Source: CAVPUA01 sp963708805
Lineage (GTDB): Bacteria > Actinomycetota > Actinomycetes > Mycobacteriales > Jatrophihabitantaceae
Direction of reading: 5' to 3'
Length of the DNA stretch: 64,000 nucleotides
NCBI GenBank assembly: GCA_963708805.1
Contig: CAVPUA010000003.1
Location: forward strand, 2,294,001-2,358,000
The position numbers were made by a program, and so were the translations under genes. Every line of letters begins with the position of its first letter. Position 1 is the first letter of the stretch. This document shows positions 9,774-18,238 of this stretch, one piece after another. The notes under the pieces are model-generated. The model saw only the letters and a program-made list of their open reading frames with translations. It ran no database searches and was not told where the DNA came from.

Positions 9774-11104
9774 CCGGCGTCTTCGGCGTCGGCTGACGCG
9801 GAGGGGCGCTCGGTCGTCGGCGCTGTGGGCGGATCGGCCATGGCCCGCGCGAGGCGCCCAGCCGTCAGATCGGCCTGCCACGCGCGGGCGCCGAGTTCAC
9901 GCAGGCGTGCATTGACTGCGGGCTCGGTCAGTTCGGGCGGCTCCCAGGCGAGGCGGCGCAGCACGTCGCCGGCGAGCAGGTTCTGGGCCAGGATCTGGCG
10001 CTCTTCGACGATCGCCGCCACAACCTCGCGGGCCGCGGCCAGCCGGTCGGCGGCCTCGGGGAAGCGCTCGCGCCAGCGCGCCGGCGGCGGCATCCAGTCG
10101 GCCGTGACCAACGTCGGCGTGGGCAGGTCCGCGTCAGGCACTTCCCGGCCCGACTTGAGGGCGGCCAGCCACCGCGGCGCCTGACGCCGCTGGCGCGGTC
10201 CGCTGAACACGGGCAGCGCGGTGAGCTCGGACAGTTCGGTCGGGTTGCGCTTGACCGCCGCGATGATGGCCGCATCGGGCAGCACGCGTCCCGGAGCGAT
10301 GTCGCGTTCGATCGCGAGCTCGTTACGGCTCGTCCACAGGGCACGCACCATCGCCAGCCGCCGGCGGTCACGAATCGTGTGAATCCCCGACGTGCGCCGC
10401 CAAGGATCCGGGCGAGGAGGGGCCGGCGGGGCGGTGCGAGCGGCCTCGAACTCCTGCTCGGCCCACTCCAGCTTGCCGGCTGCCGCGAGCTCGGCGGCGA
10501 GAAGGTCGCGCAGCGGGATCAACAACTCGACGTCGAGTGCCGCGTAGACCAGCCAGTCGTAGGGCAGTGGCCGGGTGCTCCAGTCGGCGGCCGAGTGCCC
10601 CTTCTCCAGCCGGACCCCCAAGCGTGACTCGACCATCGTGCCCAGGGCCACGCGCTCCTCGCCGAGCAGCCGTCCGGCCAGCTCGGTGTCGAACAGGCGC
10701 CCGGGCCGAAGGCCGATCTCAGCCAGGCAGGCGAGGTCCTGGTGGGCGGCGTGCAAGATCCACTCGACCCCGTCGAGCGCCTCGTCGAGACTGCTGAGAT
10801 CGGGCAACGCGATCGGGTCGATCAACACCGTGCCGTAGCCCTCTCGCCGCAGCTGGACGAGGTAGGCGCGCTGGCTGTAGCGATAGCCCGACGCCCGCTC
10901 GGCGTCCATCGCGACCGGTCCCCGGGCGGCCCGCAGGCCGGCGACGGCGTCTGCGAGCTGGGCGGCGGTGGTGATCGGCTCGGGCGTGCCGTCGGCCGGT
11001 TCGCGAAGTACGGGCACATCCGGCTGGGCCTCGGCACTGTCGGGCGTCGGCTGGTCCGGCGTCATCTCGTCCTCGGTGCCGCCCTCGGCGTTGTCGGCGC
11101 TCAC
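9770..11104 (-). CDS. rnd: Ribonuclease D
   Basis: 3'-5' exoribonuclease of RNA maturation, homologue of Rv2681. After a Pro/Glu-rich N-terminal extension of about 40 residues, the DEDD exonuclease domain shows Exo I (PVAMDAERASGYRY), Exo II (WILHAAHQDLACLAEIGL) and Exo III (WLVYAALDVELLIPL). An HRDC domain follows at about residues 230-310 (RDRRRLAMVRALWTSRNELA). 444 residues, no frame breaks. GTG 11104 lies one base after the stop of the DUF3000 gene, so it is translated by coupling. Confidence 0.92.
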   Translation of the reverse strand: MSADNAEGGTEDEMTPDQPTPDSAEAQPDVPVLREPADGTPEPITTAAQLADAVAGLRAARGPVAMDAERASGYRYSQRAYLVQLRREGYGTVLIDPIALPDLSSLDEALDGVEWILHAAHQDLACLAEIGLRPGRLFDTELAGRLLGEERVALGTMVESRLGVRLEKGHSAADWSTRPLPYDWLVYAALDVELLIPLRDLLAAELAAAGKLEWAEQEFEAARTAPPAPPRPDPWRRTSGIHTIRDRRRLAMVRALWTSRNELAIERDIAPGRVLPDAAIIAAVKRNPTELSELTALPVFSGPRQRRQAPRWLAALKSGREVPDADLPTPTLVTADWMPPPARWRERFPEAADRLAAAREVVAAIVEERQILAQNLLAGDVLRRLAWEPPELTEPAVNARLRELGARAWQADLTAGRLARAMADPPTAPTTERPSASADAEDAG

Positions 11105-11105
11105 C

Positions 11106-11699
11106 TCACGACCTCGGAAGGGCCGTCACTCCTTCGGGAGGCAGTCCGGCCGCCGTACACAGCAGGTCGACGAAACCGAGCAGATGGGGCGCAAGGTCGG
11201 CGTCGAGTGCGGTCCACGACCCGCGCAGCTCGATGGCCACCGTCGTCTGCGGCCCGTGCAGGTCGCCGAAGCGGGTCGAGTTCGTCTGGGTCACGGTGCC
11301 GCCGGCGGCCAGCGAGCGGGCGCCCCGCTCGGCCAGCGATCCGGTGAGCCAGCTCCAGCAGACCTCGGGCAGCATCGGGTCGCTGGCGATGTCAGCCTCG
11401 AGCTCGGCCGACGCGAACGCCACCAGTCGCAGCTCGCCGTCCCAGGCCTCGGCGCCATCCGGGTCGTAGAGCAGAACCAGGCGTCCAGTGGCCAGCTCGG
11501 TGCTGTCGGCAGCGAGGACATCGGCCGAGATCGCGTAGCTCCAGGGGGCCAAGCGCTGCGGCGGCCGGATCGCTTCGACTCTCACCTCGGGCCGGGTGGT
11601 GGTCGCTTCGATCGCCGCGACGGCGGCCCGAAAGGGTTCGGGGGTCGGTGCGTCGGGGGCGGCCGAGGGCGAGGTGGACCCGGTGGCGATGGAGGTCAC
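11106..11699 (-). CDS. DUF3000 family protein
   Basis: A 197-residue actinobacterial protein of unknown biochemical role, homologue of Rv2680, conserved next to RNase D. It starts MTSIATGSTS and contains the family core RPEVRVEAIRPPQRLAPWSY, LYDPDGAEAWDGELRLVAF and GGTVTQTNSTRFGDL. No TM segment or catalytic motif is evident. The GTG at 11699 overlaps the previous gene's stop by 4 nt, and its own stop is one base before rnd. The tight coupling argues for a shared RNA-related role, which is inference. Confidence 0.88.
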   Translation of the reverse strand: MTSIATGSTSPSAAPDAPTPEPFRAAVAAIEATTTRPEVRVEAIRPPQRLAPWSYAISADVLAADSTELATGRLVLLYDPDGAEAWDGELRLVAFASAELEADIASDPMLPEVCWSWLTGSLAERGARSLAAGGTVTQTNSTRFGDLHGPQTTVAIELRGSWTALDADLAPHLLGFVDLLCTAAGLPPEGVTALPRS

Positions 11700-11911
11700 G
11701 CCGTGCGCCGAGCGTTCGCCGACTCACGGGCCGAGGCGGCCACCGGCGATGCCGTATCGGAGATCACCACGACGAACAGCGCGGTTCCGCAGGCGACGCA
11801 GGCGAGGTCGGGACAGTTCTTGCCATGCCCGTCCTGGCACAGCGGGGCCTCGAAGAGCTGCTCCGACTCGCAGGTCGGGCAGTACCGGTGATCGAGCTGC
11901 ACTTCGAGCAT
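11696..11911 (-). CDS. Small zinc-ribbon protein
   Basis: A 71-residue protein, MLEVQLDHRYCPTCESEQLF then CQDGHGKNCPDLACVACG, with CPTC and CVAC knuckles that look like a zinc ribbon. GGAGG 6 nt before ATG 11911 fixes the start. It heads the three-gene unit with DUF3000 and rnd (GTGA overlap) and is divergent from hemE across about 100 bp. Binding to nucleic acid or protein is possible. I know of no assigned function. Confidence 0.75.
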   Translation of the reverse strand: MLEVQLDHRYCPTCESEQLFEAPLCQDGHGKNCPDLACVACGTALFVVVISDTASPVAASARESANARRTA

Positions 11912-12000
11912 GGTGGTTCCTCCGTGGCGATCTTCACGATCCTCACGTCGGACAGTCGCATAACCCACCGACAGGAATCGGGAGGCTCGCCGCAGGTCCG

Positions 12001-12006
12001 TACGAT
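12001..12006 (+). promoter_or_regulatory. -10 element TACGAT of hemE
   Basis: TACGAT lies 8 nt before ATG 12015, and no Shine-Dalgarno is present, predicting a leaderless or near-leaderless transcript. The 103 bp to the divergent zinc-ribbon gene must hold both promoters. Confidence 0.45.
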
Positions 12007-12014
12007 GGGCCCCA

Positions 12015-13064
12015 ATGACCACCAGCCCGCCCGTCAGCCCCGCCTCCGACTCGTTGTTCGTCCGCGCCGCGCGGGGCGAACGCGGTTCGGTGCCGCCGGT
12101 GTGGTTCATGCGCCAGGCGGGTCGTTCGTTGCCGGAATATCGGGCCCTTCGGGCCGGCGGACCGATGCTGGAGGCCTGTCAGACGCCCGAGTTGATCACC
12201 GAGATCACCCTGCAGCCGGTCCGCCGTCACGGTGTGGACGCAGCGATCCTGTTCTCCGACATCGTGGTGCCTTTGGTCGCGGTCGGAATCGGCATCGAGA
12301 TCGTGCCCGGCGTCGGACCGGTGATCGACAAGCCAGTCCGCGAACGAGCCGATCTCGATCGTTTCCGGTCGCTCGAGCCGGACGACGTCGACTACGTCAC
12401 GGCGGCCGTGACCGCCCTCGTGAGCGAGCTGGGTGGCACACCACTGATCGGCTTCGCCGGTGCCCCGTTCACCCTCGCGAGCTACTTGATCGAAGGCGGC
12501 CCGTCCCGGGAGCACGCGCGAACGAAGGCGTTGATGCACGGCGAACCGCAGCTCTGGCACGCGCTGCTCGATCGGCTGGCGGGCATCGCCCGCGCGTTCC
12601 TGCGCGTCCAGATCGACGCGGGCGTGTCGGCGGTGCAGCTGTTCGACTCGTGGGCGGGCGCGCTGTCGGCCGCGGACTACGCCGAGTTCGTCCTGCCGCA
12701 CAGCCGTGCCGTACTCGAGCCGCTCGAGGCGACCGGCGTGCCGCGCATCCACTTCGGCGTCGGCACCGGTGAACTCTTGGCCCTCATGCGCTCCGCCGGT
12801 GCCGACGTGGTGGGTGTCGACTGGCGCGTGCCCCTCGACCAGGCTGCCGCGCGGGTAGGACCCGACCCGGTGTTGCAGGGCAACCTCGATCCGGCGCTAC
12901 TGCTCGCGGACTGGCCGGTGGTCGAGCGGGCGGTACGCCGGATCGTTCGAGAGGGTGAGTCCGCCCGCGCGCACATCTTCAACCTGGGCCACGGTGTGCT
13001 GCCCGAGACCGACCCCGGCGTTCTTACTCGCGTGGTCGAGCTCGTCCACTCGCTGGGGGACTGA
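12015..13064 (+). CDS. hemE: Uroporphyrinogen decarboxylase
   Basis: Cytosolic enzyme converting uroporphyrinogen III to coproporphyrinogen III. The family signature PPVWFMRQAGRSLPEYRALR (Arg/Asp active site) lies near residue 27. It also has LFSDIVVPLVAVGIGIEIVPG, GFAGAPFTLASYLIEGG, LFDSWAGALSAADYAEFVLP and the C-terminal FNLGHGVLPETDP. 349 residues, uninterrupted. TGATG overlap with the next gene. With hemG and hemQ it forms the coproporphyrin-dependent haem branch of Gram-positive bacteria. Confidence 0.97.
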   Translation: MTTSPPVSPASDSLFVRAARGERGSVPPVWFMRQAGRSLPEYRALRAGGPMLEACQTPELITEITLQPVRRHGVDAAILFSDIVVPLVAVGIGIEIVPGVGPVIDKPVRERADLDRFRSLEPDDVDYVTAAVTALVSELGGTPLIGFAGAPFTLASYLIEGGPSREHARTKALMHGEPQLWHALLDRLAGIARAFLRVQIDAGVSAVQLFDSWAGALSAADYAEFVLPHSRAVLEPLEATGVPRIHFGVGTGELLALMRSAGADVVGVDWRVPLDQAAARVGPDPVLQGNLDPALLLADWPVVERAVRRIVREGESARAHIFNLGHGVLPETDPGVLTRVVELVHSLGD

Positions 13065-14446
13065 TGCCGAAGGTCGTCGTCATCGGCGGCGGCATCGCCG
13101 GCCTGGCCGCCGCGCACGAGATCGGCCGTCGGCTGCCGAACGCCAAAGTTCTGCTGATCGAGGCCTCGTCAACCATCGGCGGCAAGCTGCGGGTGGCCGA
13201 ACTCGCCGGCCAGTCGGTCGACGTCGGCGCGGAGGCGATGCTGGCCCGCCGGCCCGAAGGCGTCGAGTTCGCGCACGGGGTCGGGCTGGGCGCGTCGATG
13301 ATCTCCCCGCTGACCACGAGCGCTCGCGTGTTCGCCGACGGGGCGCCGCACCCGTTGCCCGCCAAGACTCTGATGGGCGTGCCCGCCGATGTGGAGAGCG
13401 CACGGGTGAGCGGCCTGTTCACCGACGATGCGCTCGCCCGGATCGCAGCCGAACCCCAGCTCGATCCGCTGCCGCCGCTCGACCACGATGTCGCGGTGGG
13501 CGTACTGGTCCGCGAGCGGCTGGGGCGGGAGGTGCTCGAACGCCTCGTCGAGCCGCTGCTCGGCGGTGTCTATGCCGGTCGGGCCGATCAGCTCTCGCTT
13601 CGCGCCACGATTCCGGCGCTCGCGGCCCGTCTCGGAGTGGTCGGTGGATCGGTCGTCGACGCCGCCCGGACCGTCACAGCCAACGCGGCCCGCGCCACGT
13701 CGACCGATCCCGTTTTCGCCTCGATCACCGGTGGGCTAGGGAACTTAGCCTGGGCCGTCGCGCGGCATGGCGGGTTCGAGGTGCGGACGGGCCTGACCGT
13801 CCGCAGCATCGTGCGGACGCCCGCGGGGTTCGCGCTCGAGTGCGGGCCGGTACCTGATCCCGAGCTGATCGAGGCTGACGCGGTGGTTGTGGCCACACCG
13901 GCGGCAAAGGCGAGCGGGCTGCTCAAGTCGCTGGTGCCGCCGGCGAGCGCATTGTTGGCCGAGATCGAGTACAGCAGCATGGCGATCGTGTCGCTGGCCT
14001 ACCAGGACGTCCGGCCGCCGCAGGGAAGCGGCCTGCTGGTCGGTGACAGTGAGCGGGTCGCGGTGAAGGCCATCACCATCTCGTCGCAGAAGTGGCCGGG
14101 CACCCCGGACGGGCTGACGCTGCTTCGGGCATCGGTCGGGCGGATCGGACGCACCGAGGACCTGCAACGCGAGGACGGCGATCTGGTGGACCTCGTCCGG
14201 TCCGACCTCGCGCTGCTCACCGGCATCGAGGCAACGCCGATCGACTCGCTGGTGACCCGCTGGGGGGGCGCGCTGCCGCAGTACACGGTCGGACACGCGG
14301 ACCGGATCATCTCCATCCGCAACGCGGTGGAAGCGATCCCTGGGCTGGCGGTGTGCGGCGCGGCGTACGAGGGGGTCGGCATACCGGCCTGCATCGCATC
14401 GGCCCACCGGGCCGCCGACCGCGTCGTAGCGGCTCTGGAACACTAG
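13064..14446 (+). CDS. hemG: Coproporphyrinogen III oxidase, HemG/HemY type (CgoX)
   Basis: FAD-dependent oxidation of coproporphyrinogen III to coproporphyrin III in the coproporphyrin-dependent route. N-terminal dinucleotide motif VVIGGGIAGLAAAHEIGRRLP, then EASSTIGGKLRVAELAGQSVDVGAEAM, a middle segment VERLVEPLLGGVYAGR and a C-terminal FAD contact YEGVGIPACIASAHRAAD. 460 residues, intact. Its ATG shares one base with the hemE stop; hemQ starts 4 nt after its stop. Older annotation calls such proteins protoporphyrinogen oxidase, but the hemQ neighbour favours CgoX. Confidence 0.95.
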   Translation: MPKVVVIGGGIAGLAAAHEIGRRLPNAKVLLIEASSTIGGKLRVAELAGQSVDVGAEAMLARRPEGVEFAHGVGLGASMISPLTTSARVFADGAPHPLPAKTLMGVPADVESARVSGLFTDDALARIAAEPQLDPLPPLDHDVAVGVLVRERLGREVLERLVEPLLGGVYAGRADQLSLRATIPALAARLGVVGGSVVDAARTVTANAARATSTDPVFASITGGLGNLAWAVARHGGFEVRTGLTVRSIVRTPAGFALECGPVPDPELIEADAVVVATPAAKASGLLKSLVPPASALLAEIEYSSMAIVSLAYQDVRPPQGSGLLVGDSERVAVKAITISSQKWPGTPDGLTLLRASVGRIGRTEDLQREDGDLVDLVRSDLALLTGIEATPIDSLVTRWGGALPQYTVGHADRIISIRNAVEAIPGLAVCGAAYEGVGIPACIASAHRAADRVVAALEH

Positions 14447-14450
14447 AGGC

Positions 14451-15146
14451 ATGGTCGACGGCAAGCAGGCGCGCGAGCTCAACGATGTCATCCGCTACAC
14501 CGCCTGGTCGGTGTTCAAGGTGTCCGACCCGATCGGTGACGGCGACCGGGTCGCCCTCGCCGACGAGGTGACGGCCTTGTTCGAGCAGTTGGACGCCAAG
14601 GACGTCACGATCCGCGGGACGTACGACCTCAGCGCGCTACGGGCCGACGCCGACCTCATGATCTGGTGGCACTCGTCCACCGCCGAAGCGTTGCAGGAGG
14701 CGTACTCGCGGCTGCGGCGAACTGCTCTCGGCCGCCGGCTGCAACCGGTCTGGTCGAACATGGCGCTGCACCGGCCGGCCGAGTTCAACAAGAGCCACGT
14801 ACCGGCGTTCCTGGCCGACGAGACGCCCCGCGCCTACATCTGTGTCTACCCGTTCGTCCGCTCCTACGAGTGGTACCTGCTGCCCGAAACCGAACGCCGG
14901 GCCCTGCTCGCCGAGCACGGCAAGATGGCCCGCGACTATCCGGACGTGCGCGCGAACACCGTCGCGTCGTTCGCCCTCGGCGACTACGAATGGATGTTGG
15001 CGTTCGAGGCCGATGAGCTGCACCGCATCGTCGACCTCATGCGGCACCTGCGCGGATCGGAAACCCGCCGACACGTCCGCGAAGAGGTGCCGTTCTACAC
15101 CGGCACGCGGCGCGACGTGCCTGATCTGATCGCTGCCCTGCCCTAG
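14451..15146 (+). CDS. hemQ: Coproheme decarboxylase
   Basis: Chlorite-dismutase-fold enzyme that converts iron-coproporphyrin to haem b with peroxide (ChdC/HemQ). 231 residues with actinobacterial landmarks: ELNDVIRYTAWSVFKVSDP, DLMIWWHSSTAEALQEAYS, YPFVRSYEWYLLPETERRAL (with the conserved Tyr) and EHGKMARDYPDVRANTVASF (with the proximal His). It lacks the Arg motif of true chlorite dismutases as far as I can judge by eye. It completes hemE-hemG-hemQ. Ferrochelatase is not in this window. Confidence 0.93.
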   Translation: MVDGKQARELNDVIRYTAWSVFKVSDPIGDGDRVALADEVTALFEQLDAKDVTIRGTYDLSALRADADLMIWWHSSTAEALQEAYSRLRRTALGRRLQPVWSNMALHRPAEFNKSHVPAFLADETPRAYICVYPFVRSYEWYLLPETERRALLAEHGKMARDYPDVRANTVASFALGDYEWMLAFEADELHRIVDLMRHLRGSETRRHVREEVPFYTGTRRDVPDLIAALP

Positions 15147-15153
15147 CCCGGTA

Positions 15154-15432
15154 TCAGTGGCCGCGCATCGAGATGATCAGCGAGGCCACCAGGGCCAACC
15201 CGATGAGCCCGAGGGCGATCAGCGCCCCGAGTCGGGCCGCATGCCGGCGCCATCCGGTCGCCCGCGACGCCGCGGACGCGAACGCGGCCATGTTCTGCAA
15301 CTCGCCGTCGACGGTATTCGGGTTCGCGGCGCTTCCCCACGACAACACGCGGCGATCAGCCTCGGCGTCGGCCGGGTCGATCGGGTCGACCGGATCATCA
15401 GCGGGGTCGCGCAACATCCACTCAGCGTGCAT
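15154..15432 (-). CDS. Small single-pass membrane protein, unknown
   Basis: A 92-residue protein: an acidic cytoplasmic N-terminus (DPADDPVDPIDPADAEADRR), a middle ELQNMAAFASAASRATGWRR and one TM helix (LIALGLIGLALVASLIISM) ending RGH. The topology is that of a tail-anchored protein. It begins at ATG 15432 and converges on hemQ. No family is recognised; codon use matches the neighbours. Confidence 0.6.
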   Translation of the reverse strand: MHAEWMLRDPADDPVDPIDPADAEADRRVLSWGSAANPNTVDGELQNMAAFASAASRATGWRRHAARLGALIALGLIGLALVASLIISMRGH

Positions 15433-15492
15433 GTTTCTCGGCGTCGCCGCCAGTCCCGGTCCGCGGCCAGGCGGACGACGCGGGCGAAGTGG

Positions 15493-16245
15493 TCACGCGG
15501 TGTGGTTGCGAACGCCCAGGATCTCGACCGCGGTGACGTCCCCGCGGACGTCCAGCGAACTGGCCGGCACGCGCTTGTACAGATACAGCAGCAGGTCCGA
15601 CGCCGTGGCGTACACCGCGGCTGGTGCGCTTTCGCCGGCGGCCGCTCGGCGCCAGTGGATGTCGTGGTCGGCGTCCTCGTCCACGATCCAGGCCGCGTCG
15701 ACGTCGGTGGCCTGCAGCAAGACCGGCGCCGGCAGGTCGGGCGCGCCCTCGGGCCGGTAGGACGCCGTGAACGTGAGGAACTCCTCGACCGAATCGACGG
15801 CCGCGGCCGCTTCGATCGGTGTGGGCCGGCCGATCGCGTTCTCGGCGTCCCAGCGGTGGACGGCCGCCTCCTGGACCTGATGACGGATCACGAAGGCGGC
15901 GTCCTTCTGGCTCGCCCAGGTCCACACCGGCGTGACCGGGTCGGCGGCGGCGAACGCGGCCAGCATGGTGTCGGTGGCCTCGCTCAGCCAGTCGAGCAGT
16001 TCATCGTCGGGCGGAAAGCCGCGCGGCGCCACCTCGTCCTCGCTGGTGAGCCGGTTGGCCACGATCTCGCCCCAGAAGTACTGGACCTCCTGCAGGTGGA
16101 AGACCAAACCCGCCATCGTCCATTCCGGGCAGCTCGGCACCGGCACCTCGAGGTGATCGCGAGCCGCGACGACCAGCGCCGCGCTGTCGCTGCGAATGCT
16201 CGCCAGCGGGTCGAGGCCGGCGGCGGCCGGATGGATTTCGCTCAT
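15493..16245 (-). CDS. Mycothiol-dependent maleylpyruvate-isomerase-like (DinB-fold) protein
   Basis: A 250-residue member of the MDMPI-like/TIGR03083 group. The N-terminal four-helix domain has PSCPEWTMAGLVFHLQEVQ and HQVQEAAVHRWDAENAIGRP, whose His/Glu residues fit the DinB metal site. The C-terminal domain (about 150-245) resembles the MDMPI C-terminal domain. Such proteins bind a metal and may use mycothiol; the substrate is unknown. The frame is intact. TACGGT 6 nt before ATG 16245 predicts a leaderless message divergent from the primase-polymerase gene. Confidence 0.8.
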   Translation of the reverse strand: MSEIHPAAAGLDPLASIRSDSAALVVAARDHLEVPVPSCPEWTMAGLVFHLQEVQYFWGEIVANRLTSEDEVAPRGFPPDDELLDWLSEATDTMLAAFAAADPVTPVWTWASQKDAAFVIRHQVQEAAVHRWDAENAIGRPTPIEAAAAVDSVEEFLTFTASYRPEGAPDLPAPVLLQATDVDAAWIVDEDADHDIHWRRAAAGESAPAAVYATASDLLLYLYKRVPASSLDVRGDVTAVEILGVRNHTA

Positions 16246-16251
16246 CTTCCG

Positions 16252-16279
16252 ACCGTAGCGGCAAGCGAGCGATTACCGT
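16252..16279. promoter_or_regulatory. Divergent pair of leaderless -10 elements
   Basis: On the minus strand TACGGT (16257-16252) lies 6 nt before ATG 16245. On the plus strand TACCGT (16274-16279) lies 7 nt before ATG 16287. Neither gene has a Shine-Dalgarno. The two -10s are only 16 nt apart, so the two promoters should compete. Confidence 0.5.
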
Positions 16280-16286
16280 CTGCGGC

Positions 16287-17348
16287 ATGGCGGCGTCTCC
16301 GGCAACCGAACTCGAGGTCGGCGACCGGCGGGTGCGGATCAGCAACCCCGACCGGATCTATTTCCCCGCCCTCGGCAAGTCGAAGCTCGATCTGGCCGAG
16401 TACTACCTCTCGGTCGGTGACGGAATCGTGCGCGCGCTGCGCGAGCGGCCCTGCATGCTGCACCGCTTTCCCGACGGCACGGCCGGCGAGCGAATCTATC
16501 AGAAGCGGCTACCCAAGGGCGCGCCCGACTGGGTCGAGACGGTGGAGGTGCGGTTCCCGTCCGGACGCACTGCGGACGAACTGTGCGTGACCGAACTCGC
16601 CGATGTGATCTGGGCCGTGCAGATGTCGACCGTCGAGTTCCACCCCTGGCACTCCCGCCGCGCCGACACCGAGCGCCCGGACGAGTTGCGGATCGATCTC
16701 GACCCGCAACCGGGGACGGGTTTCGCCGAGGCGAAAGTGGTGGCCGGCCTGGTCCACGAACTGTTGGATGAAGTCGGCGCCGTCGGGTGGCCGAAGACCA
16801 GCGGCTCGAAGGGGGTGCACATCTACGTCCGCATCCGGCCCGACTACGGCTTCCGTGAGGTGCGCCGCGCGGCCTTGGCGTTCGCCCGGGAGATCGAGCG
16901 GCGGGCCCCCGATCTCGTGACCACGGCGTGGTGGCGCGAGGAGCGCGGCGAGCAGATCTTTCTCGACTACAACCAGAACGCCCGCGACCGCACGATCGCG
17001 TCGGCGTATTCGGTACGCGCCTCGCCCCTCGGGTTGGTGTCGGCGCCCGTGACGTGGGATGAGCTGCCGTCGGTCGAGATGAATGACTTCACCATCGAGA
17101 CAATGCCGGAGCGGTTCGCCGTGCTCGGCGACGTGCACGCCGGGATCGACGACGCGGTGTGGTCGATCGAACCGTTGCTCGAATGGGCCGAGCGCGACGA
17201 GACCGACCGCGGGCTGGGCGACGCGCCGTACCCGCCTAACTTCCCCAAGCAGGAGGGCGAGCCGCCGCGAGTTCAGCCCTCACGCATGAACAAGGCCAAC
17301 TGGTCGCCGCGGCAGGACGACGCCATCGAGGTGCAGGACCTGACCTGA
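16287..17348 (+). CDS. Stand-alone LigD-type primase-polymerase (Prim-PolC-like)
   Basis: Archaeo-eukaryotic primase fold polymerase, 353 residues, lacking LigD ligase and nuclease domains. Landmarks: ISNPDRIYFP at the N-terminus, MLHRFPDGTAGERIYQKRLP, catalytic metal Asp pair in RIDLDPQPGTGF, nucleotide-binding TSGSKGVHIYVRIRPDYGF and FLDYNQNARDRTIASAYSVR. Mycobacterial relatives work with LigC in gap-filling base-excision or break repair; a LigC-type ligase lies at 21903. No Ku gene is in the window. Uninterrupted frame with a leaderless start. Confidence 0.92.
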   Translation: MAASPATELEVGDRRVRISNPDRIYFPALGKSKLDLAEYYLSVGDGIVRALRERPCMLHRFPDGTAGERIYQKRLPKGAPDWVETVEVRFPSGRTADELCVTELADVIWAVQMSTVEFHPWHSRRADTERPDELRIDLDPQPGTGFAEAKVVAGLVHELLDEVGAVGWPKTSGSKGVHIYVRIRPDYGFREVRRAALAFAREIERRAPDLVTTAWWREERGEQIFLDYNQNARDRTIASAYSVRASPLGLVSAPVTWDELPSVEMNDFTIETMPERFAVLGDVHAGIDDAVWSIEPLLEWAERDETDRGLGDAPYPPNFPKQEGEPPRVQPSRMNKANWSPRQDDAIEVQDLT

Positions 17349-17353
17349 GCGGA

Positions 17354-18187
17354 TCACACCGTGATGAGTACGACCGAGGCCGCCGCCAGGCCCAGGCCGA
17401 CTCGCTGGATTCGTCCGGTGTGCTCGTGCAGGATGAGCACGGCGAGCAGCACCGTTCCCGCCGGATACAGCGAGGTGATGACGCTGGCCACCGACAGGTA
17501 TCCGTGGCGGGTGGCGATGAGGAAGAACAGGTTGGCGCCCGCGTCGCAGGTCCCCGAGACAGCCGTGATCGCCAGCAGTCGGCCGCGCACCGCACCCATA
17601 CGTCGTGTCCGCCACGCCAGCGGAACGATCAGGACGGCCGACGTGATGCGAGCGATCACCAACGGCCACGCGCCGGAGTTGGACGGGGCGTGGCCAAGGC
17701 AGATGAAGTAGAGACCGAAGCCGACACCGGCGACCAGCGCCATCGCCAGGTACTTCGGCGCGATCGGACCGTGCGGGTGATCTTCGGCGGTGCGGCTGAC
17801 CAGGAACACCGACACCATGCCGATCGCGATGCCGATCCAGGCGGTCACCGCCGGCCGCTCACCGACGGTCACCCCGAAAGCGACCGGCACGACCGCAGCC
17901 AGAACCGCGGTCACCGGAGAGATCACGTTCATCGGGGCTCGGGCGAGCGCGCTGTACATCAAGACCACGCCGACCAGGCCGGACAGGCCGCCGCCGATTC
18001 CGTAGAAGGTCGTGGTCCAGCTCAGGTGACCCGGGAACAGCGGCAGGCACAGCGCCATCAGCACGGCACCGATCGGGTACGCGGTGACCAGGATCGTGAT
18101 CGCGCTCTTCGACCGGGAGGCGATGCCACCGGCGAAGTCGCCAACGCCGTACATAGCGGCAGCCACCAGGGCCAGCAGGACAGTCAC
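17354..18187 (-). CDS. EamA/DMT-family permease
   Basis: Inner-membrane transporter of the drug/metabolite superfamily, about 277 residues with roughly ten hydrophobic helices in two EamA repeats (VLLALVAAAMYGVGDFAGGI ... and KYLAMALVAGVGFGLYFICL ...). Helix ends carry small-residue motifs such as LYPAGTVLLAVLILHE. Substrate unknown. The frame opens at TTG 18214, but TAGCGT lies 8 nt before GTG 18187, which starts directly at the first helix, so the shorter start is preferred. Confidence 0.85.
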   Translation of the reverse strand: MTVLLALVAAAMYGVGDFAGGIASRSKSAITILVTAYPIGAVLMALCLPLFPGHLSWTTTFYGIGGGLSGLVGVVLMYSALARAPMNVISPVTAVLAAVVPVAFGVTVGERPAVTAWIGIAIGMVSVFLVSRTAEDHPHGPIAPKYLAMALVAGVGFGLYFICLGHAPSNSGAWPLVIARITSAVLIVPLAWRTRRMGAVRGRLLAITAVSGTCDAGANLFFLIATRHGYLSVASVITSLYPAGTVLLAVLILHEHTGRIQRVGLGLAAASVVLITV

Positions 18188-18195
18188 GACCGCCG

Positions 18196-18201
18196 ACGCT
18201 A
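18196..18201 (-). promoter_or_regulatory. -10 element TAGCGT of the DMT permease gene
   Basis: Minus-strand TAGCGT ends 8 nt before GTG 18187. It argues for that start over the upstream TTG, which would place the -10 inside the coding region. Confidence 0.4.
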
Positions 18202-18238
18202 TCGCGTCGGCCAAACGGGTTCGGTCAGGCGCCTGCCG

